DNA from: Megascapheus bottae
Taxonomy: Eukaryota; Chordata; Mammalia; Rodentia; Geomyidae
Length of the DNA stretch: 64,000 nt
Reading direction: 5' to 3'
NCBI GenBank assembly: GCA_024803745.1
Contig: JANJXV010000010.1
Coordinates: 31,021,525-31,085,524, forward strand
Positions 1 through 11,841 of this stretch are shown here, piece by piece. The notes below the pieces were generated by a model, which saw only the letters and a list, made by a program, of their open reading frames with translations, was not told where the DNA came from and did not search any database. A program made the translations under genes and the position numbers. Within the stretch, counting starts at the first letter, position 1. Each line of letters begins with the position of its first letter.

Positions 1-817
1 TGGGGTGTTTGGATGGGAAGTGGGTGGTGTGGCTTCTGTGTGTGTAGCGCTTGCTTGCATCTGTCCTAGGGGACTGTGGATCATTACTGTTTTGGCTATT
101 CTTATCCTAAAGCATACCTGCTAGTAAATGTGAAGTCTACTGAATCTTTAGTGTTGTGTGCAAACCACTTTTCTCTCAAGATTAGTACTAATTTTCTATA
201 TGAGATAGGATTTGGCAAGCCATGAACAAAAGAGATGGGGTTTGTAAGGACTCAACTGAAGTAGAAGGGTTGAGACTTCTGTAACTTGAATGTCAGAATC
301 ATGTAGAAATTCCACAGGGCCTACTTGGATCAGCAGGACCATGATTTTGTGACCCCAGCAGTACACATGGGATCAAGGAAGAAGCAATTGAGGATACCTG
401 ACTCTCCTGAGGACGAAGATGCTCTGAGTTATTGCAGGGTGTAGATATATAAGCCTCTTCTTTCTTCTTTTGTTTCCATTTTCCTTTTCCGGTCAGAGTT
501 AAGACAAAAGAGAGGAGTTAAGTTCTGACAGAGTAGAAAGGCTGGTTTGAGGTACTTAGGGCTTAAATTCTCTTTGTAGTAGTTACAGATTGGTTTTTGA
601 ACTAGGTGGGCTTTCAGGATGTACATGGGCCTAGTGTCTAATGGGTGTTCAAGGAAAAGTGCTTAAATAAAGTTTTCTGATCCTGATAAGGTGAATGTTT
701 TAGGTTCTGGCTTTTTCTTTCCTTCTGATAGGTAGGCTTATCTAGGCCATGGTCTTGAGTTTGTACATACTTCATGAGACTGTATGGTTCAGCTGAACCT
801 GGGTTGAAGACATGGTT
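1..817. other. Unique AT-rich sequence, no gene seen
   Basis: No exon, RNA gene or clear repeat recognised. Confidence 0.5.
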
Positions 818-1037
818 GGGGGGCGGGAGTGTGGCCTAGTGGTAGAGTTCTTGTCTAGGATGCATGAAACCCTGGGTTTGATTTCTTGGTATCAAATACA
901 CAGAAAATCTGGAAGTGGTGCTGTGGCTCCAGTGGTAGAATGCTAGCCTTGAGAAAATTCAAGAACAGTGCCCAGGCCCTGTGTTGAAGCCCTAGAACTG
1001 GCAAAAAAACAAACAAAAAAACAAAAAACAAAAAAAA
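818..1037 (+). mobile_element. IDL-Geo dimeric SINE, diverged
   Basis: A left ID-like half with A-box-like TGGCCTAGTGG is followed by the right half (AAGTGGTGCTGTGGCTC and CTGTGTTGAAGCCC) and an interrupted A/C tail. Several substitutions make it an older copy. Confidence 0.8.
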
Positions 1038-1534
1038 GAGAACGTATTGCCAGAATACCTTACTGATTTTCTAACTTGTAAGTTCTTTCCAACTGCCTTT
1101 TCTGTCCTGTGAAAGTAGGCAGTACACAGATACCTGAATTCCAGGAATGTGGTCTTGGAGAAATGTGAGCTTGGAGAAATACAGGCTGGTGAAGCTGCCC
1201 TAATCCTGAAGTTAGGCACATGAAGAGGGTCTTCCCCATGGCTAACACAACTCATCAGGTCTGTACAGGGGTTGGGGCTAAAGTTGCCTTGTGCTTTGTG
1301 ATCTTGTTTCATTTCCCTCAGAGCCTACAGTCCAAAAGATAGGAAAGGAGCATTATGAAATTCTCCGTCTCTCTTTAAACATCTCTGCTACTTTTTAATC
1401 TGACTTAAATGATGCTCAGGGATCTGTGCAAGAGAAACCTGTGGTTAGAAGCTGAAACATTGCCCCTGTGCTTGCCAACTTCCAGTTCTGTTCATCTGAG
1501 TTATGCTGACAGACAAGAGGCACTAACGGACTAT

Positions 1535-1690
1535 GTGCTCTGTGTGCTAATGCCTGGACTGATTCCACCTGTATCCCATTGCTCACAGTAACCCATGAGG
1601 TAGATATTATTGTCTTTGCCTACAGGTGGGAGAAATAAGGCCTAGGGAGAAGTATCTTGTCCAAAGTTGAGAAGGGTTAATGGAGGAGAC
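1535..1690 (-). repeat. MIR fossil
   Basis: Contains degenerate versions of the antisense MIR signature: 'cccatgaggtagatattatt', then a 'tacaggtgggagaaataaggc' type segment and 'cttgtccaaagt'. Heavily diverged. Confidence 0.6.
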
Positions 1691-2688
1691 AGCTTTCAGC
1701 CATCTGTGTCCTAGAACTGATGCTTTCCTCTGCTGATTGTCTTTGGGTTCACCGCATTCATGCTAAGCAACAGCCAAGAGTATGCTTACTGCAACCAGCC
1801 TGACCAGTATTCAAGAAGTATTTGATTCTGAGGGTGGAAGAAAATTCTTCCCAAAGTAGCAAGATTGTTGTTTGGGATTCTACTGTTAGACTTCCTTTGA
1901 CATATATCAAAGTGATATTCTATCAGAGTAAAAGAATGCATCTTGAGTGGATTGTTCATATGGGAAGTTGTGATTTGGATTTTATCATGATTTGCCTTAA
2001 TAGAAATTCTCTCAGTCTTACTCTCACTGTCACTCATTCCTAAAACCCTTCTTGATCAATCATTTTGTGGCATTTGTATTTCTTTTGGAAAGGATATTGA
2101 CCCAAGAATGATTTTTATCTGGAGGGCTTTAACAAGACCATTGGAAAAAACAAAAGATAGTAGAATAGCTAAAAATCAGAGAACAGTATCTTTCTGTTCT
2201 TAGTGAAAATAATGCTTTGCTGGCCTAAAAATGTGTTTTGGCCCAGAGTGATGAGCAGGTCAGCCAAGGGACAAGAGAACCATATTTCTTTTCAATAATC
2301 TAATATGATGTCTTTTTAAATCATTAGAGTCTGTCCATAAAGGAGGAAAAACAGAAAAGCCTTGTATTTTTCAGAATTATAATGAATGTTTAGGTAATTT
2401 TTTAAATGGCTGGGATATATTCAAAGAAATACTTTAAGGAATAACAGCCTTATGTGCCAAGTACATTTATCTTATAGCATATAAAATTGGCTTTCTTTGA
2501 TGACTGACTTGAAATTTGCTGAGCTATAAAAGAGAAGTTCAATGTTTAAAGGTCTCCATCCTTGCTTTCCAAATATGTGTAAATGTAAACTGATTCATTC
2601 TCAGATGCTCCATTCAAGACAATTGATGCAATAATACAAGCTACAATTATGTGGAAGGTCACAAAAATTAACAAAATAAAAATGTTAT
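1691..2688. other. Unique sequence, no gene seen
   Basis: AT-rich, with only short chance open frames. Nothing supportable. Confidence 0.5.
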
Positions 2689-2805
2689 TGGGCTAGGCAT
2701 AGTGGTACATGCCTTCACTCCTATTACCCAGGAGGCTGTGATCACTCAGAGATCACCCTCATTCTATGGCCAGCAGTTTCTCATAGTAGACTCCTGCAAA
2801 ACCAA
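2689..2805 (+). mobile_element. Old B1/7SL-like SINE fragment
   Basis: Begins GGGCTAGGCATAGTGGTACATG and continues CCCAGGAGGCTGTGATC, a decayed 7SL-derived head. Its 3' part is not clear. Confidence 0.5.
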
Positions 2806-3444
2806 ATCTGAGATGGAGATGTGGAGCAGAGGTTGACTAGGAGGAGCTTGGGATCAACACTGTGGGAAGTATAGCAAGAAGGAGGACTTGGCAGAAGTTG
2901 AATTAAGATGCAATCCCAGTGGAGGCCTCGGGCAGCAACACGAGAGCTTTGAAGCCAGGATAGCCAACTTGATGGATAGCCAACTTGTACAGAGGTTCGG
3001 GATTTTGTATCCTCAAATGATCATTCACTGGATATGGCTTGCCTTTGGAGGAGTCATTACTGTGGTGAAGCAGTTTTAGCAGGGTTAACAACTGAGGATC
3101 AACTGAGGACCATCTTCTTAAAGAACTTGCATGTCAGAGTGCAGTATTGGCCGCAGGCAGTTGCTGGATATAACAGCTTAAGTACTTTGGCCTCTGAGAT
3201 TATCAGGAATGCAGATGAAATACAATTGGATGCAATTCTTTACTAAATCGATCGAGTTACAAGGGTAATATTATAAACTTCTTGCAATCAGTTGCAGTAA
3301 GATGATAGTCAGATACCCTCTGCTTAGAGCCAGAGTCCTTGGCTCAGTCATTTTTTTCTGCAATTAGTGGGGTAATCATAGGATAGCTTTAGGTAAGTTA
3401 ATCTTCCTTAGGAAGTGCCTAAAACTAATCCAGTCACCTGTTTT
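2806..3444. other. Unassigned sequence with partly overlapping open frames
   Basis: Short frames at 2888-3079 and 3034-3246 overlap out of frame. Less AT-rich than its surroundings, with a local repeat of GATAGCCAACTT near 2957 and 2973. It could be a decayed pseudogene or ancient repeat, but nothing recognised. Confidence 0.3.
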
Positions 3445-3512
3445 GAGAACAGGAGACATAATTGATACAGAGACTTATGAGAACAGGAGACATAATTGAT
3501 ACAGAGACTTAT
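3445..3512. repeat. Perfect 34-bp tandem duplication (two copies)
   Basis: The unit at 3445-3478, beginning GAGAACAGGAGACATAATTG, is repeated without a mismatch at 3479-3512. It is not a known interspersed repeat as far as I can tell. The identity of the copies implies recent origin, or an assembly artefact. Confidence 0.95.
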
Positions 3513-3602
3513 GGATTTACAAAAAGAATTTGTGTTGTTTTTGTAATCTTCATTTCATGAAAGAATCTGAAAGCAAAATGATCACAAAGTTTAAGTGCAT
3601 GT

Positions 3603-3706
3603 GTCTGGGTGTGACTGGACGCATGAGTCAAGGGGTAGAGTACCTGATTAGCAAGCAATAGGCCTTGAGTTTAAACCCCAGTATCACCAAAGCACAAAAA
3701 CAAAAC
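3603..3706 (+). mobile_element. ID-like monomeric tRNA SINE, old
   Basis: A tRNA-like A-box region (GAGTCAAGGGGTAGAGTACC) and a B-box-like TTGAGTTTAAACCCC are followed by an A-rich tail. No right monomer is present. Confidence 0.6.
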
Positions 3707-4450
3707 AACTGTGGAATCAATAGATATCCTGTCATTTTTGTGGGTGAGCAAGCCCACAATACATGGAGACTGTGACATAGTTCCTTGACATATGCTTTCT
3801 CAGAGACAATGTCTAGTGATTGAGATAACTCAAAGGGTTACAATGCCATTTGCCTGTAAAGATCAGGAGCAGAATGATAAGTATTTGTGGTGAACTGGAC
3901 TCTGAACCTTGATTGAAGCACTAGCCCTTCTCAGAATCAGCTCCCCACTGAGTTCATGTGGGGAAATGGGCTATAAATGCCAAATCATCTAATGATTAAA
4001 GACAGACTAGGGATCCAGATTCTCAAGTGAAATTTCCAGATTTTAAGTATGGTAAAGTAATTCAGATTAAAAATGAGCAGCAACACAACATTGTGTGTGC
4101 CAAATAGTATATATCTCAAGGTGAAATGTAGCCTGCAAATTTCCAAGTGTTATTGGGAAGCTGCCATGTTTTCCTCTTCACTATTTATTAATTAGTCAGA
4201 TCCAAAGTATATTGACCTAAGGCACACAAATCTGAACTACTTGAGAAAGAAAAGGAAGACCCTTGCTAGTAAAAAGAGCTGGCAATTACCATGTAAAAAC
4301 AGAAAAAAAAAAGCATTCAGCTTAGTTACAGGGAAAAGAACAAGAATGGAAGGAGTCTTGGCTACATTTACAATCCTGGCTCTTGTTATTTCCAGGGCCT
4401 TTCTTCAATCTTTGCCCTCCCTTCATTCAGTTTGTAAAATGATTTCTCTA

Positions 4451-4758
4451 ACATCACTAGTCATTAATGAAACATAAATCAAGAGCACAATGAGATACCA
4501 CTTCAAAGGAATAAGGTGAAAAGGTGAATATAATTAAAAGGGCGACAATAGCAAATGTGAGGATGTGGAGAAAGTGGAACTGCATTTGGTGGGATTGTAA
4601 AATGATGCAGCCACATAAAACATGCATTTTTATAACAGTATTATTCATAATAGTCAAAAGTAGAAATAGCCCAAGTCTATCATATGAAGAATAGGTAAGT
4701 AATATATAGCAAATTTGTTTAGTAGAATATTATTCAACCACAAAAGGAATTAAGTACA
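4451..4758 (+). mobile_element. L1 3'-end remnant
   Basis: Shows the order typical of the end of L1 ORF2 and its flank: a 'gagataccactt' block, 'gatgtggagaaa', a 'ggtgggattgtaaaatg' block, then 'tattcataatagtc' and 'tattattcaaccac'. Stops and frameshifts throughout; an A/G-rich tail follows at 4759-4776. Confidence 0.7.
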
Positions 4759-5254
4759 AAGGAAGGAAGGAAGGAAAGAAAAACAGACAGAACCAAAAAA
4801 GAAAACTATCATAATTTAAGAAATATTGAGAGACAGGAGGGAAAGTCAAAGTCCTTGACCTGGGTGCAGTTTTATTCAAAGGAGATACTGTATCAGGACC
4901 ACCTTATCTGGTCTTCGAGTGGCTCACTATCCCAGAACATGCAGCTAATGGGTGAGATTAAACTGTTCTCTGTCCCCAAAGCCACGTGCCCTGGTGCACC
5001 TTCTCAGAGATTGTTTTTCTAATCTCACAAAGATGCTATGTCACCTAGTGACAGTAATCCATACTCAAAGAGACCAATAAGACTGATAGTGGCAAACACC
5101 AAAGGAAGGGGGTAGGGCAGTTCAAGAGGTCTGTATATACCATTAGAATGCATATAACATTTGAAGGGTTGGGAGACGTGCTATAAGAAGAAAATGAAAT
5201 GCATAGTCAGATATAGGGGTAAGCATATGCCTAATTCATTACTCAGCAGATGTT

Positions 5255-5330
5255 TACTGAGCCATCCCATGTACTTCAATAAGATACAGCCCTCTGTCCC
5301 CAAAGAACCTAATGGAGAGGGAGACTGACT
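5255..5330 (+). repeat. Ancient MIR/L2-class fossil (tentative)
   Basis: Contains 'cagatgtttactgagcc' and '...ccaaagaacctaatggag' in the order found in a very common ancient mammalian repeat. Too diverged to assign a family. Confidence 0.3.
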
Positions 5331-5376
5331 CTAATGGTGGAATGTTAAAACTAGGGATTCCTTGAAGACTGAAAAA

Positions 5377-5400
5377 GAGTGAGTGAGTGAGTGAGTGAGT
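5377..5400. repeat. (GAGT)6 microsatellite
   Basis: Six perfect tetranucleotide units in otherwise unique sequence. Confidence 0.9.
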
Positions 5401-5733
5401 GGGAAGCACTTTTTATTCTTCTATGCAGATAAAGCAGAGGAAAAAATTCTTTACTTGGAAATCTTATGGGTGTTAGACCTGCAAAACAGGCTTTGTGGGG
5501 GTGGATTTATTTAATGGCTATTTGATTGCCTTCAAGATACTAAGATCAAACTAGATGGAAAGCACTGGGTACATGGCGTACTCCATTATGGTTTCATTTT
5601 GCTTTAATTTTATGTCCTTAGAATATCATAGAATGTTATCTTCTAGCAGAAGAAAAGAAATGGGGGCTGATTTCATATATCTGAATAAAGAGAATCTGGA
5701 TATCATTCAAAGTAATTCTTAGAGACTCATTAG

Positions 5734-5918
5734 GACCGGGAGTTTGGCCTACTAGTAGAGTGCTTGCCTAGCATACACAGAGACCTGGGTTCCATTCTTC
5801 AGAACCACATACATAGAAGTAGTGCTATGGCTCAAGTGATAGAGTGGTAGCCTTGAGGAAATCCCGAGGTCAGTGCTCAGGCCCTAAGTTCAATTCCCAT
5901 GACTGGGAAAAAAGAGAG
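5734..5918 (+). mobile_element. IDL-Geo SINE with imperfect target-site duplication
   Basis: Both monomers are present with a small deletion in the linker. AGAGACTCATTAG at 5721-5733 and AGAGATTCATTAG at 5919-5931 (one mismatch) flank it as a 13-bp target-site duplication. Confidence 0.85.
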
Positions 5919-6174
5919 AGAGATTCATTAGAAAATATGGAAGTTCCATAAAGTTGAACTTAGGGAGTTGGGGCATGCGAGTTGTTTGGAAACATTTTTA
6001 TTCATGTTCATACTCTTACTTTTAAATGATATTCTTGTTGTTAAGTTCTAGGAGCTCTTCCATTTGTGCGTTGTCTTTAAGTCTTTTAATAACATGGTCT
6101 TTGTTCTTTTTGAGTACCAGCAATTTTTACACAGAAGGAAAAAGTCCTATATGAGAACATTAAAAAATAAACTG

Positions 6175-6400
6175 GGGGGCCGGGAGTTTGGCCTAGTGGT
6201 TAAAGTTCTTGCCTAGCATGCACGAAGGCCCGGGTTCGATTCCTTGGTACCACATACATAGAAAAAAAAACTGGAAGTGGTGCTGAGGCTGAAGTGGTAG
6301 AGCTCTAACCTTGAGAATGTCCAAGGACAGTGCTCAGGTCTTGAACTCAAGCCCAGGACTGGCAAAAAAAATAAAAAAAATTTAAAAAAAAACGAAAAAA
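6175..6400 (+). mobile_element. IDL-Geo SINE
   Basis: Near-complete dimer. The left half carries TGGCCTAGTGG and a perfect B-box-like GGTTCGATTCC; the right half ends CAGGACTGGC before a long impure A-tail. Confidence 0.9.
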
Positions 6401-6710
6401 CTAGTAGGAGGTAAAATAAAAATATATATGCCTGAAACAAACAAGCAGCTGTTACCTTCTTTTAGAAGTCCAGTTTCTGAAAAGGGTCTGATTGTATTTT
6501 CTAGAAATTGGATCTGATTTTCTAGAAGTGAGTACTAGTGGGTCTTGTTTTCTCTTCCAGTATTGGGACAGGAACTTGGGGTCTCATGCTCTTACTTGAC
6601 TTTTGTATTCATGATGGAATTCTGTAAGTGGAATCTTCAGCTCAAGCACTAGTAATTTTGAGTATAGCTTTTTGAAAGTCATACAGACTTAGGTTAGAAA
6701 TCCAGTCCAG

Positions 6711-6903
6711 GGGCCAGGAGTTGGCCTAGTGATAGAGTGCTTGCCTAACATGCACAAAGACCTGGGTTTGATTTTTCAGTACCATATACACAGAAAAAGC
6801 CAGGAGTGGTGCTGTGGCTCAAGTGGTAGAGCTCTAGCATTAAGAAAGCCCAAGGACAATGCTCAGAACCTGAGTTCAAGCCACAGGACTGGCAAAAAGA
6901 GAG
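6711..6903 (+). mobile_element. IDL-Geo SINE carrying a GGAA-rich tail
   Basis: Complete dimer ending GGACTGGC. GAAATCCAGTCCAG at 6697-6710 and GAATTCCAGTTCAG at 7046-7059 (12 of 14 matching) form a probable target-site duplication that also encloses the purine microsatellite that follows. Confidence 0.88.
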
Positions 6904-7045
6904 AGCGGGGGTGGGGTGGGGTGGGGGGAAGAAAGCAAGGAAGAAAGAGAGGAAGGGAGGGAGGGAGGGAGAAATGAAGGAAGGAAGGAAGGAAGGAAGG
7001 AAGGAAGGAAGGAAGGAAGAAGGAAGGAAGGAAAATGAAAAGAGA
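6904..7045. repeat. Purine-rich microsatellite, mainly (GGAA)n
   Basis: GAGA and (GGGGT)n give way to a near-perfect GGAA array at about 6974-7035. Its position inside a SINE's probable target-site duplication indicates that it grew from the SINE A-tail. GGAA arrays can bind ETS factors. Confidence 0.92.
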
Positions 7046-7084
7046 GAATTCCAGTTCAGACACTAGTTGCTGATGGGACATTTT

Positions 7085-7200
7085 ACCTGTCTAAACATCA
7101 CTTTGCTCACATTATAATGGTTAAATGAAACAATGTAAAGAAAGCATTTAGAGTACTTGGGCATACAGAAAGAGTTCAGTAAATGATAGTGGCATATGCC
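7085..7200 (+). repeat. MIR fossil, 3' part
   Basis: The run 'ggttaaatgaaacaatgtaaag', 'catttagagtactt' and 'gttcagtaaatgatag' follows the MIR order of ending with '..agtaaatg..'. Diverged. Confidence 0.55.
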
Positions 7201-7399
7201 ATTATAGTGCTACCCAAGTATATTGAGCTTTCTCGCATCTGTGTAGCTCTTTCATCATTATTTATTTGTAAGCAAAGAACTTGAACGCTTTTACATCTTC
7301 TCTTCCCTGTTATGGTTTATTTCATTCACTTTGTTATGTTGGAGCCTCTCCACTTTAAGCTCCTTCCCTTTAAAGTGCCCAAATGTCTTTTCATTTCCC

Positions 7400-7475
7400 A
7401 TGTATTTCACTCATAATCCTCTTACTTAGTTTCCCCATGCTAAGATTACAGGTGTGTGACACCAAGCCTGGTACA
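7400..7475 (-). mobile_element. Short B1-like fragment
   Basis: 'gctaagattacaggtgtgtgacaccaagcctgg', here shortened to its antisense B1/Alu head hallmark ATTACAGGTGTGTGACACCA. Confidence 0.45.
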
Positions 7476-8924
7476 CAGATGGATTTTTCACTGATGTTGT
7501 AGGGCAGAAGTACAATGCAAAGTGCACAAGTACAAGAATATTGAATAAAGCTGTGCCTAGATGCCTGCTAAATATGAGTCAAAAGATAACAGTTTGACTT
7601 TAAAATTCCTACATTTGAGATGACTTGTTATGCAATAGTAGATGCTGTTACATCTTGAAAACTGGTGAGTGAATTTGTAAAGAATCCTGATAGGCAAAAA
7701 TGACTAGGTATCATCTCCCTAGGATGCTAAGGATTCTGAATTTATGGCAAAGACTGAGAACCATATTAGTCCATAGATGTTAATCTGACTTGTGTGTGAA
7801 ATCAGCACTCAGAGTTATGGAGCAACCAGACTTCATAACCTTTACAGGTAAAAATAGTAGAAAGTAGGATCAGGAAGGTCAAATTGTTTGTAGTAGATAC
7901 TGTGGATCTTTTTCATGATTTTTTTCTAGTGTAGATCTGATTATACAGAAACTGGACTGAAAAGCTGGGAAAGACCCATGTCCAGATATTGAAAAATAGT
8001 CAGTTGAAGGAGAGAATCTAGCAAGGAAGCATGAATATTTTCTCTTTCTTTGTATTATTTATATTCCATAAATTAAATTTTAACACACTGTAGAAATAGA
8101 TACATGAGTATGAAATAGGATGGAAAGTGATGCAAAAACATGGATGCCAAGAAGGCTGTGTTGGTGCAGATGCTTTGGATGCCTGAGGTAAAAACTAATC
8201 CAATGTAATTTTTGCCAAAGGGTGATTTCTTGCTTCAAGCAACTGAGAAATGCATGAGTACCTCTCACTTCAGACCTGAGTCCAGAGACTTAGATAGCAT
8301 AACTAGGGCTGTCTTATCATTCCTTTCTCCTCTTATCCTAACTTGCCTCAATTATATTTTCTTTTGTCTTAGATATCTTTTTATGTTTCATGGGTATGTG
8401 TACAAGTATCTACCTGTAAACATTTAAGGCAGAATTTAGGCTTGTGACAAAATCTAAATTCAGTCAATATTTATTTTTCAAACAATAAAACTAAGACTCT
8501 CACTTTTAACATCTCTCCTCAGCTTTTTCTTCAGCTTTCATGATACTACTCTCTGTAGTTGGTTTGTCGTTGTTGTTTTGTCAGTTGTGGGGCTTGAACT
8601 GGCATGAGCCACTAGCACCTGGCTAGATTCAGTCTTTGACAGCCATCTGAGGATGATAATCAGGTAAGAGATGTAGTTCACTTTGGAATAGATTTACTTA
8701 GCTTTCTCCCTTATTTCTAGTTTGCAACAGTACCTCACTGGAAGGGTTATAAGAGAATGGAGTTTCTCAAGGCTACATTGCGAATTCTCATGTTTTGCTT
8801 GATTGTTGCTCAATATTGAATGAAACAAACAAACATGAAGCAACTGGGGCTGAGGAGTACAATAAGCAATTATTTAGACATGCTAATACAGAATATCTTA
8901 TTACTGGCCAGTTTCACAAAAATA
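7476..8924. other. Mostly unique sequence, no gene seen
   Basis: A probable scrap of a reverse SINE at about 8575-8625 ('gttgtggggcttgaactggc'). The rest holds nothing I can support. Confidence 0.45.
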
Positions 8925-9966
8925 AAATGTACTTCAGACAAATGCTTAATATCCAGTATCTACAGGGAACTCAAGAAACTAATCTCCCCTAAATCCAATA
9001 AACCAGTCACTAAATGGGCAAGGGAACCAAAGAGAGACTTATCAAAAGAAGAGGTTAACATGGCAGAAAAGCATATGAGAAAACGTTCATCATCCATGGT
9101 CATAAAGGAAATGCAAATGAAATAACCCAAAGATACCACCTTACCCCAATAAGAATAACCAAGATTTTGAACTCAGACAATGACAGATGCTGGAAGAGTT
9201 GTGGAGAAAAAGGAACCCTACTACACTGCTGGTGGGATTGTAAGCAAGCTCAGCCATTCTGGAAAGCAGTGTGGAGGTTTCTTAAAGAGCTGAAAATAGA
9301 CCTTCCCTACAATCCCGTCATACCACTCACTTCTGGGCATCTATCCTGAACAGCATAACCCAGGATATGATAAGGACACCTACCTGCTCAGCTATGTTTA
9401 TCTCTGCACTATTCACAATAGCCAGGCGATGGAAACAATCCAGATGCCCTACTGCAGATGAATGAATACAGAAAATGTGATACACACACACACACACACA
9501 CACACACATATTGAAATTCTACATAGCCAATAGACAAGATAAAATAATGGCATTTGCAGGGAAGTGGATGAATCTAGAGTGAATCATGTTGAGTGAGACA
9601 AGTCAAAACCAAAGGAACAAAAGGCGCAAGGTATCCTTAATATGTGGCGATTAAATCCAAACAGTACAAGAGCGAGGACTCAATATTTGCATACTTAGTG
9701 CTGTGGACATGGTATTGGAAATATAAACACAACTACATAGACATAAAAATTTATGACTCTATAGACACAGTGTTTTATTACATAGATTAATATGTATATA
9801 TGACATACAAACCCTCAGCCTAATTTTAATTATGCTCTAAAATCTAAGTGCCAGTGATTGTATATAGAGACTCCCTTCTTGAATACTTGTTTGTTAAACA
9901 TGTTGTTTGAAATATGATGTAAAAATCAATGTCAATAAATTCTTTAATAAAAACAAAACAAAAAAA
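8925..9966 (+). mobile_element. L1 3' fragment: end of ORF2 plus 3' UTR
   Basis: The translated pieces carry recognisable ORF2 C-terminal landmarks: KWAREPKRDLSKEE, then CGEKGTLLHCWWDC and WRFLKELKIDLPYNP. The reading frame is broken several times, so it is dead. A (CA)n run sits at 9482-9508, and the 3' UTR ends in AATAAATTCTTTAATAAA and an A-rich tail. The last 370 bases closely match the copy at 15205-15574, defining one L1 subfamily. 5'-truncated, as is usual for L1. Confidence 0.9.
9482..9508. repeat. (CA)n inside the L1 3' end
   Basis: Perfect dinucleotide run embedded in the L1 fragment. Confidence 0.95.
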
Positions 9967-10144
9967 CCCCAAAAGCCATAGCTTTAAGGTCGCTTAGTGG
10001 AAATACTTTTAAAACAAAAATAGAAAAAAAACAAGAAAAATAAAATGTACTGTTGCCTCTATCAAAGTACCTTTGTTAACCATATTTCTTATTTCTCCTT
10101 CTGTTCCTCCTCCTCCTCCCAACCTCCATGTGACATATTGCTCT

Positions 10145-10472
10145 ATAAAGTTTTTATTTTATTTTTTAGGTGTTTTTATTTTTTTATTGTTAGGGTAATG
10201 TATAGAGGGGTTACAGTTACATTACTCAGATAGTAGGTGCATTACTTCTCATACATTGATACCCCTTCCCATGTTTTTGTTCTCGTTTCCCTCCCTTCAC
10301 CCCCTCCCAGTCATCTTGTTTTCCTCCCTTCCTTTCCCTATTTCAAATAAACAAATAAATGTATATAAAATATACCAGATAACAAAGTCAGATACAGTAA
10401 CAACATGTGATTGTTGTTAATATACTATGTTATTTCTCTCTTTTTTTTGCCCTTATGGTTAATCCATAAAGC
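10145..10472 (-). mobile_element. L1-type 3' UTR fragment (subfamily B)
   Basis: Antisense copy of a module found five times in the window: 'aatgtatagaggggttacag', 'gtgcattactt', 'ttgatacccctt' and a pyrimidine-rich block, then 'tatttcaaataaacaaataa'. Orientation is set by the T-rich left end and by the longest copy at 57825. Confidence 0.65.
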
Positions 10473-11829
10473 TTTTCTTATTGTTTCTGTCTTCTTTCAG
10501 AGATAGAATGTTTTAGAATAGTTCTTGATAAGGTAGAACTTGGCCTGTCTGTTTTGAACTAGCAAGAAGAAGGAAGGAAGTCTATACCTTGTTTGCTAAT
10601 ACTTTAGTAGCTTATAGCTGCATCACTTTACAAGCAAGGTGCTTTACTGACAATAAATAGGCAGTGTTAAATAACAGCCTTAAGTAATTCACCTCCCTCT
10701 TTTTTTCCTCTGTGTTACAGAAGAATTATTCTGTTCTGATCCCATCCCAGATTAAAAAAAAAATACCTATCAAGAAGCAAGAGCTCGTGTAGAATTATAT
10801 CTAGAGGCACTACCTGAATATGTTTATTCACTGGAAACCTGTTTCACAAGTAGGGTTTAATTGTGTATGGGGGAAAGTATTATACCAAAAAATCAAGAAA
10901 AATCATACTAAAACCATAAATTGAAGTCACTAATGATCTTTAAAGATTGCATTGTGTAATAAAAAGTCCTGTTCCATAAAAATGGTAGGGAGGTATATTA
11001 AATGTATGAACACTTGTTTTCTAGTTTAGAAAACTATGTGGCACTCTGTGTGGCACTCCTTGTATATCAACTTAGAACACAGCTTTTCAAAAAAGTTTGT
11101 TTTAAAGCCTTGGAAAATCACATATACATATTATACAGCTTTCTCTCAGTCTCTGAAGTGAATTACCTCCTTGTCTCTAACAGATCCCCTTATTCCATGT
11201 GGTTAGTCAGTTTTTTAAAATTTTCCAAGTGATCTGAGCACTGACTCAAGTTTTCTGAGCACCTTGGATGAGGGATGTGTTTTGGTTTGGCTCACAAACA
11301 TAAGATTATTCTCGTCTTGAAGAGACCATTAGTCTTGCCCTAGCTGTTTTAAATAATTTGTCTAGTGTATTAAACACGGGCACATTGTGGTAAGGGAAGG
11401 AGCAGATGGTAGAACAGTTCCTGCTCATGTCCACAGTAACTTCTCACAAAATCTGGCTTAAAACAGGGTTTGCTGATTCTTGGCTGGGGTGGTGCTAAAC
11501 AAAAACTCTTGTATTAGAACAAAAATTCTTGTATTAGTACATTAATTCACCAATTACCATTTGATTGGGTAGTCATAGAAGGCTTTGACTGTCTGAAATA
11601 TGCAAATAGAAAGGAGCCACATTGTTTAAGAAACAAACATATATGTATGGGATTACCATGATAATCTCAATAAGCAACTGTGTATAGACATAATATAAGA
11701 TATATAATAAAACACATAATGATAACAGGTTGAATACTAAATCATTTATGTCTTATATATTCATTAGCTGTTTCTTTGTAACTAATCATTTGAAACTTCA
11801 GAAGTTAAAATAGTGACCATTTATTATTG
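10473..11829. other. Unique AT-rich sequence
   Basis: Only the 20-bp tandem duplication at 11498 stands out. Confidence 0.5.
11498..11537. repeat. 20-bp tandem duplication
   Basis: AACAAAAACTCTTGTATTAG (11498-11517) is followed directly by the same sequence with one change (11518-11537). Confidence 0.9.
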
Positions 11830-11841
11830 CTCAAGACTCTT

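Noticed and set aside
3445..3512. Two-copy direct repeat considered as a CRISPR-like array
   Set aside because: There is no spacer between the copies and only two units, in a mammalian genome. It is a simple tandem duplication.
8820..9349. Open frames with reverse-transcriptase-related similarity
   Set aside because: They are broken pieces of the C-terminal end of an L1 ORF2. The element is 5'-truncated and frameshifted, so no functional protein is encoded.
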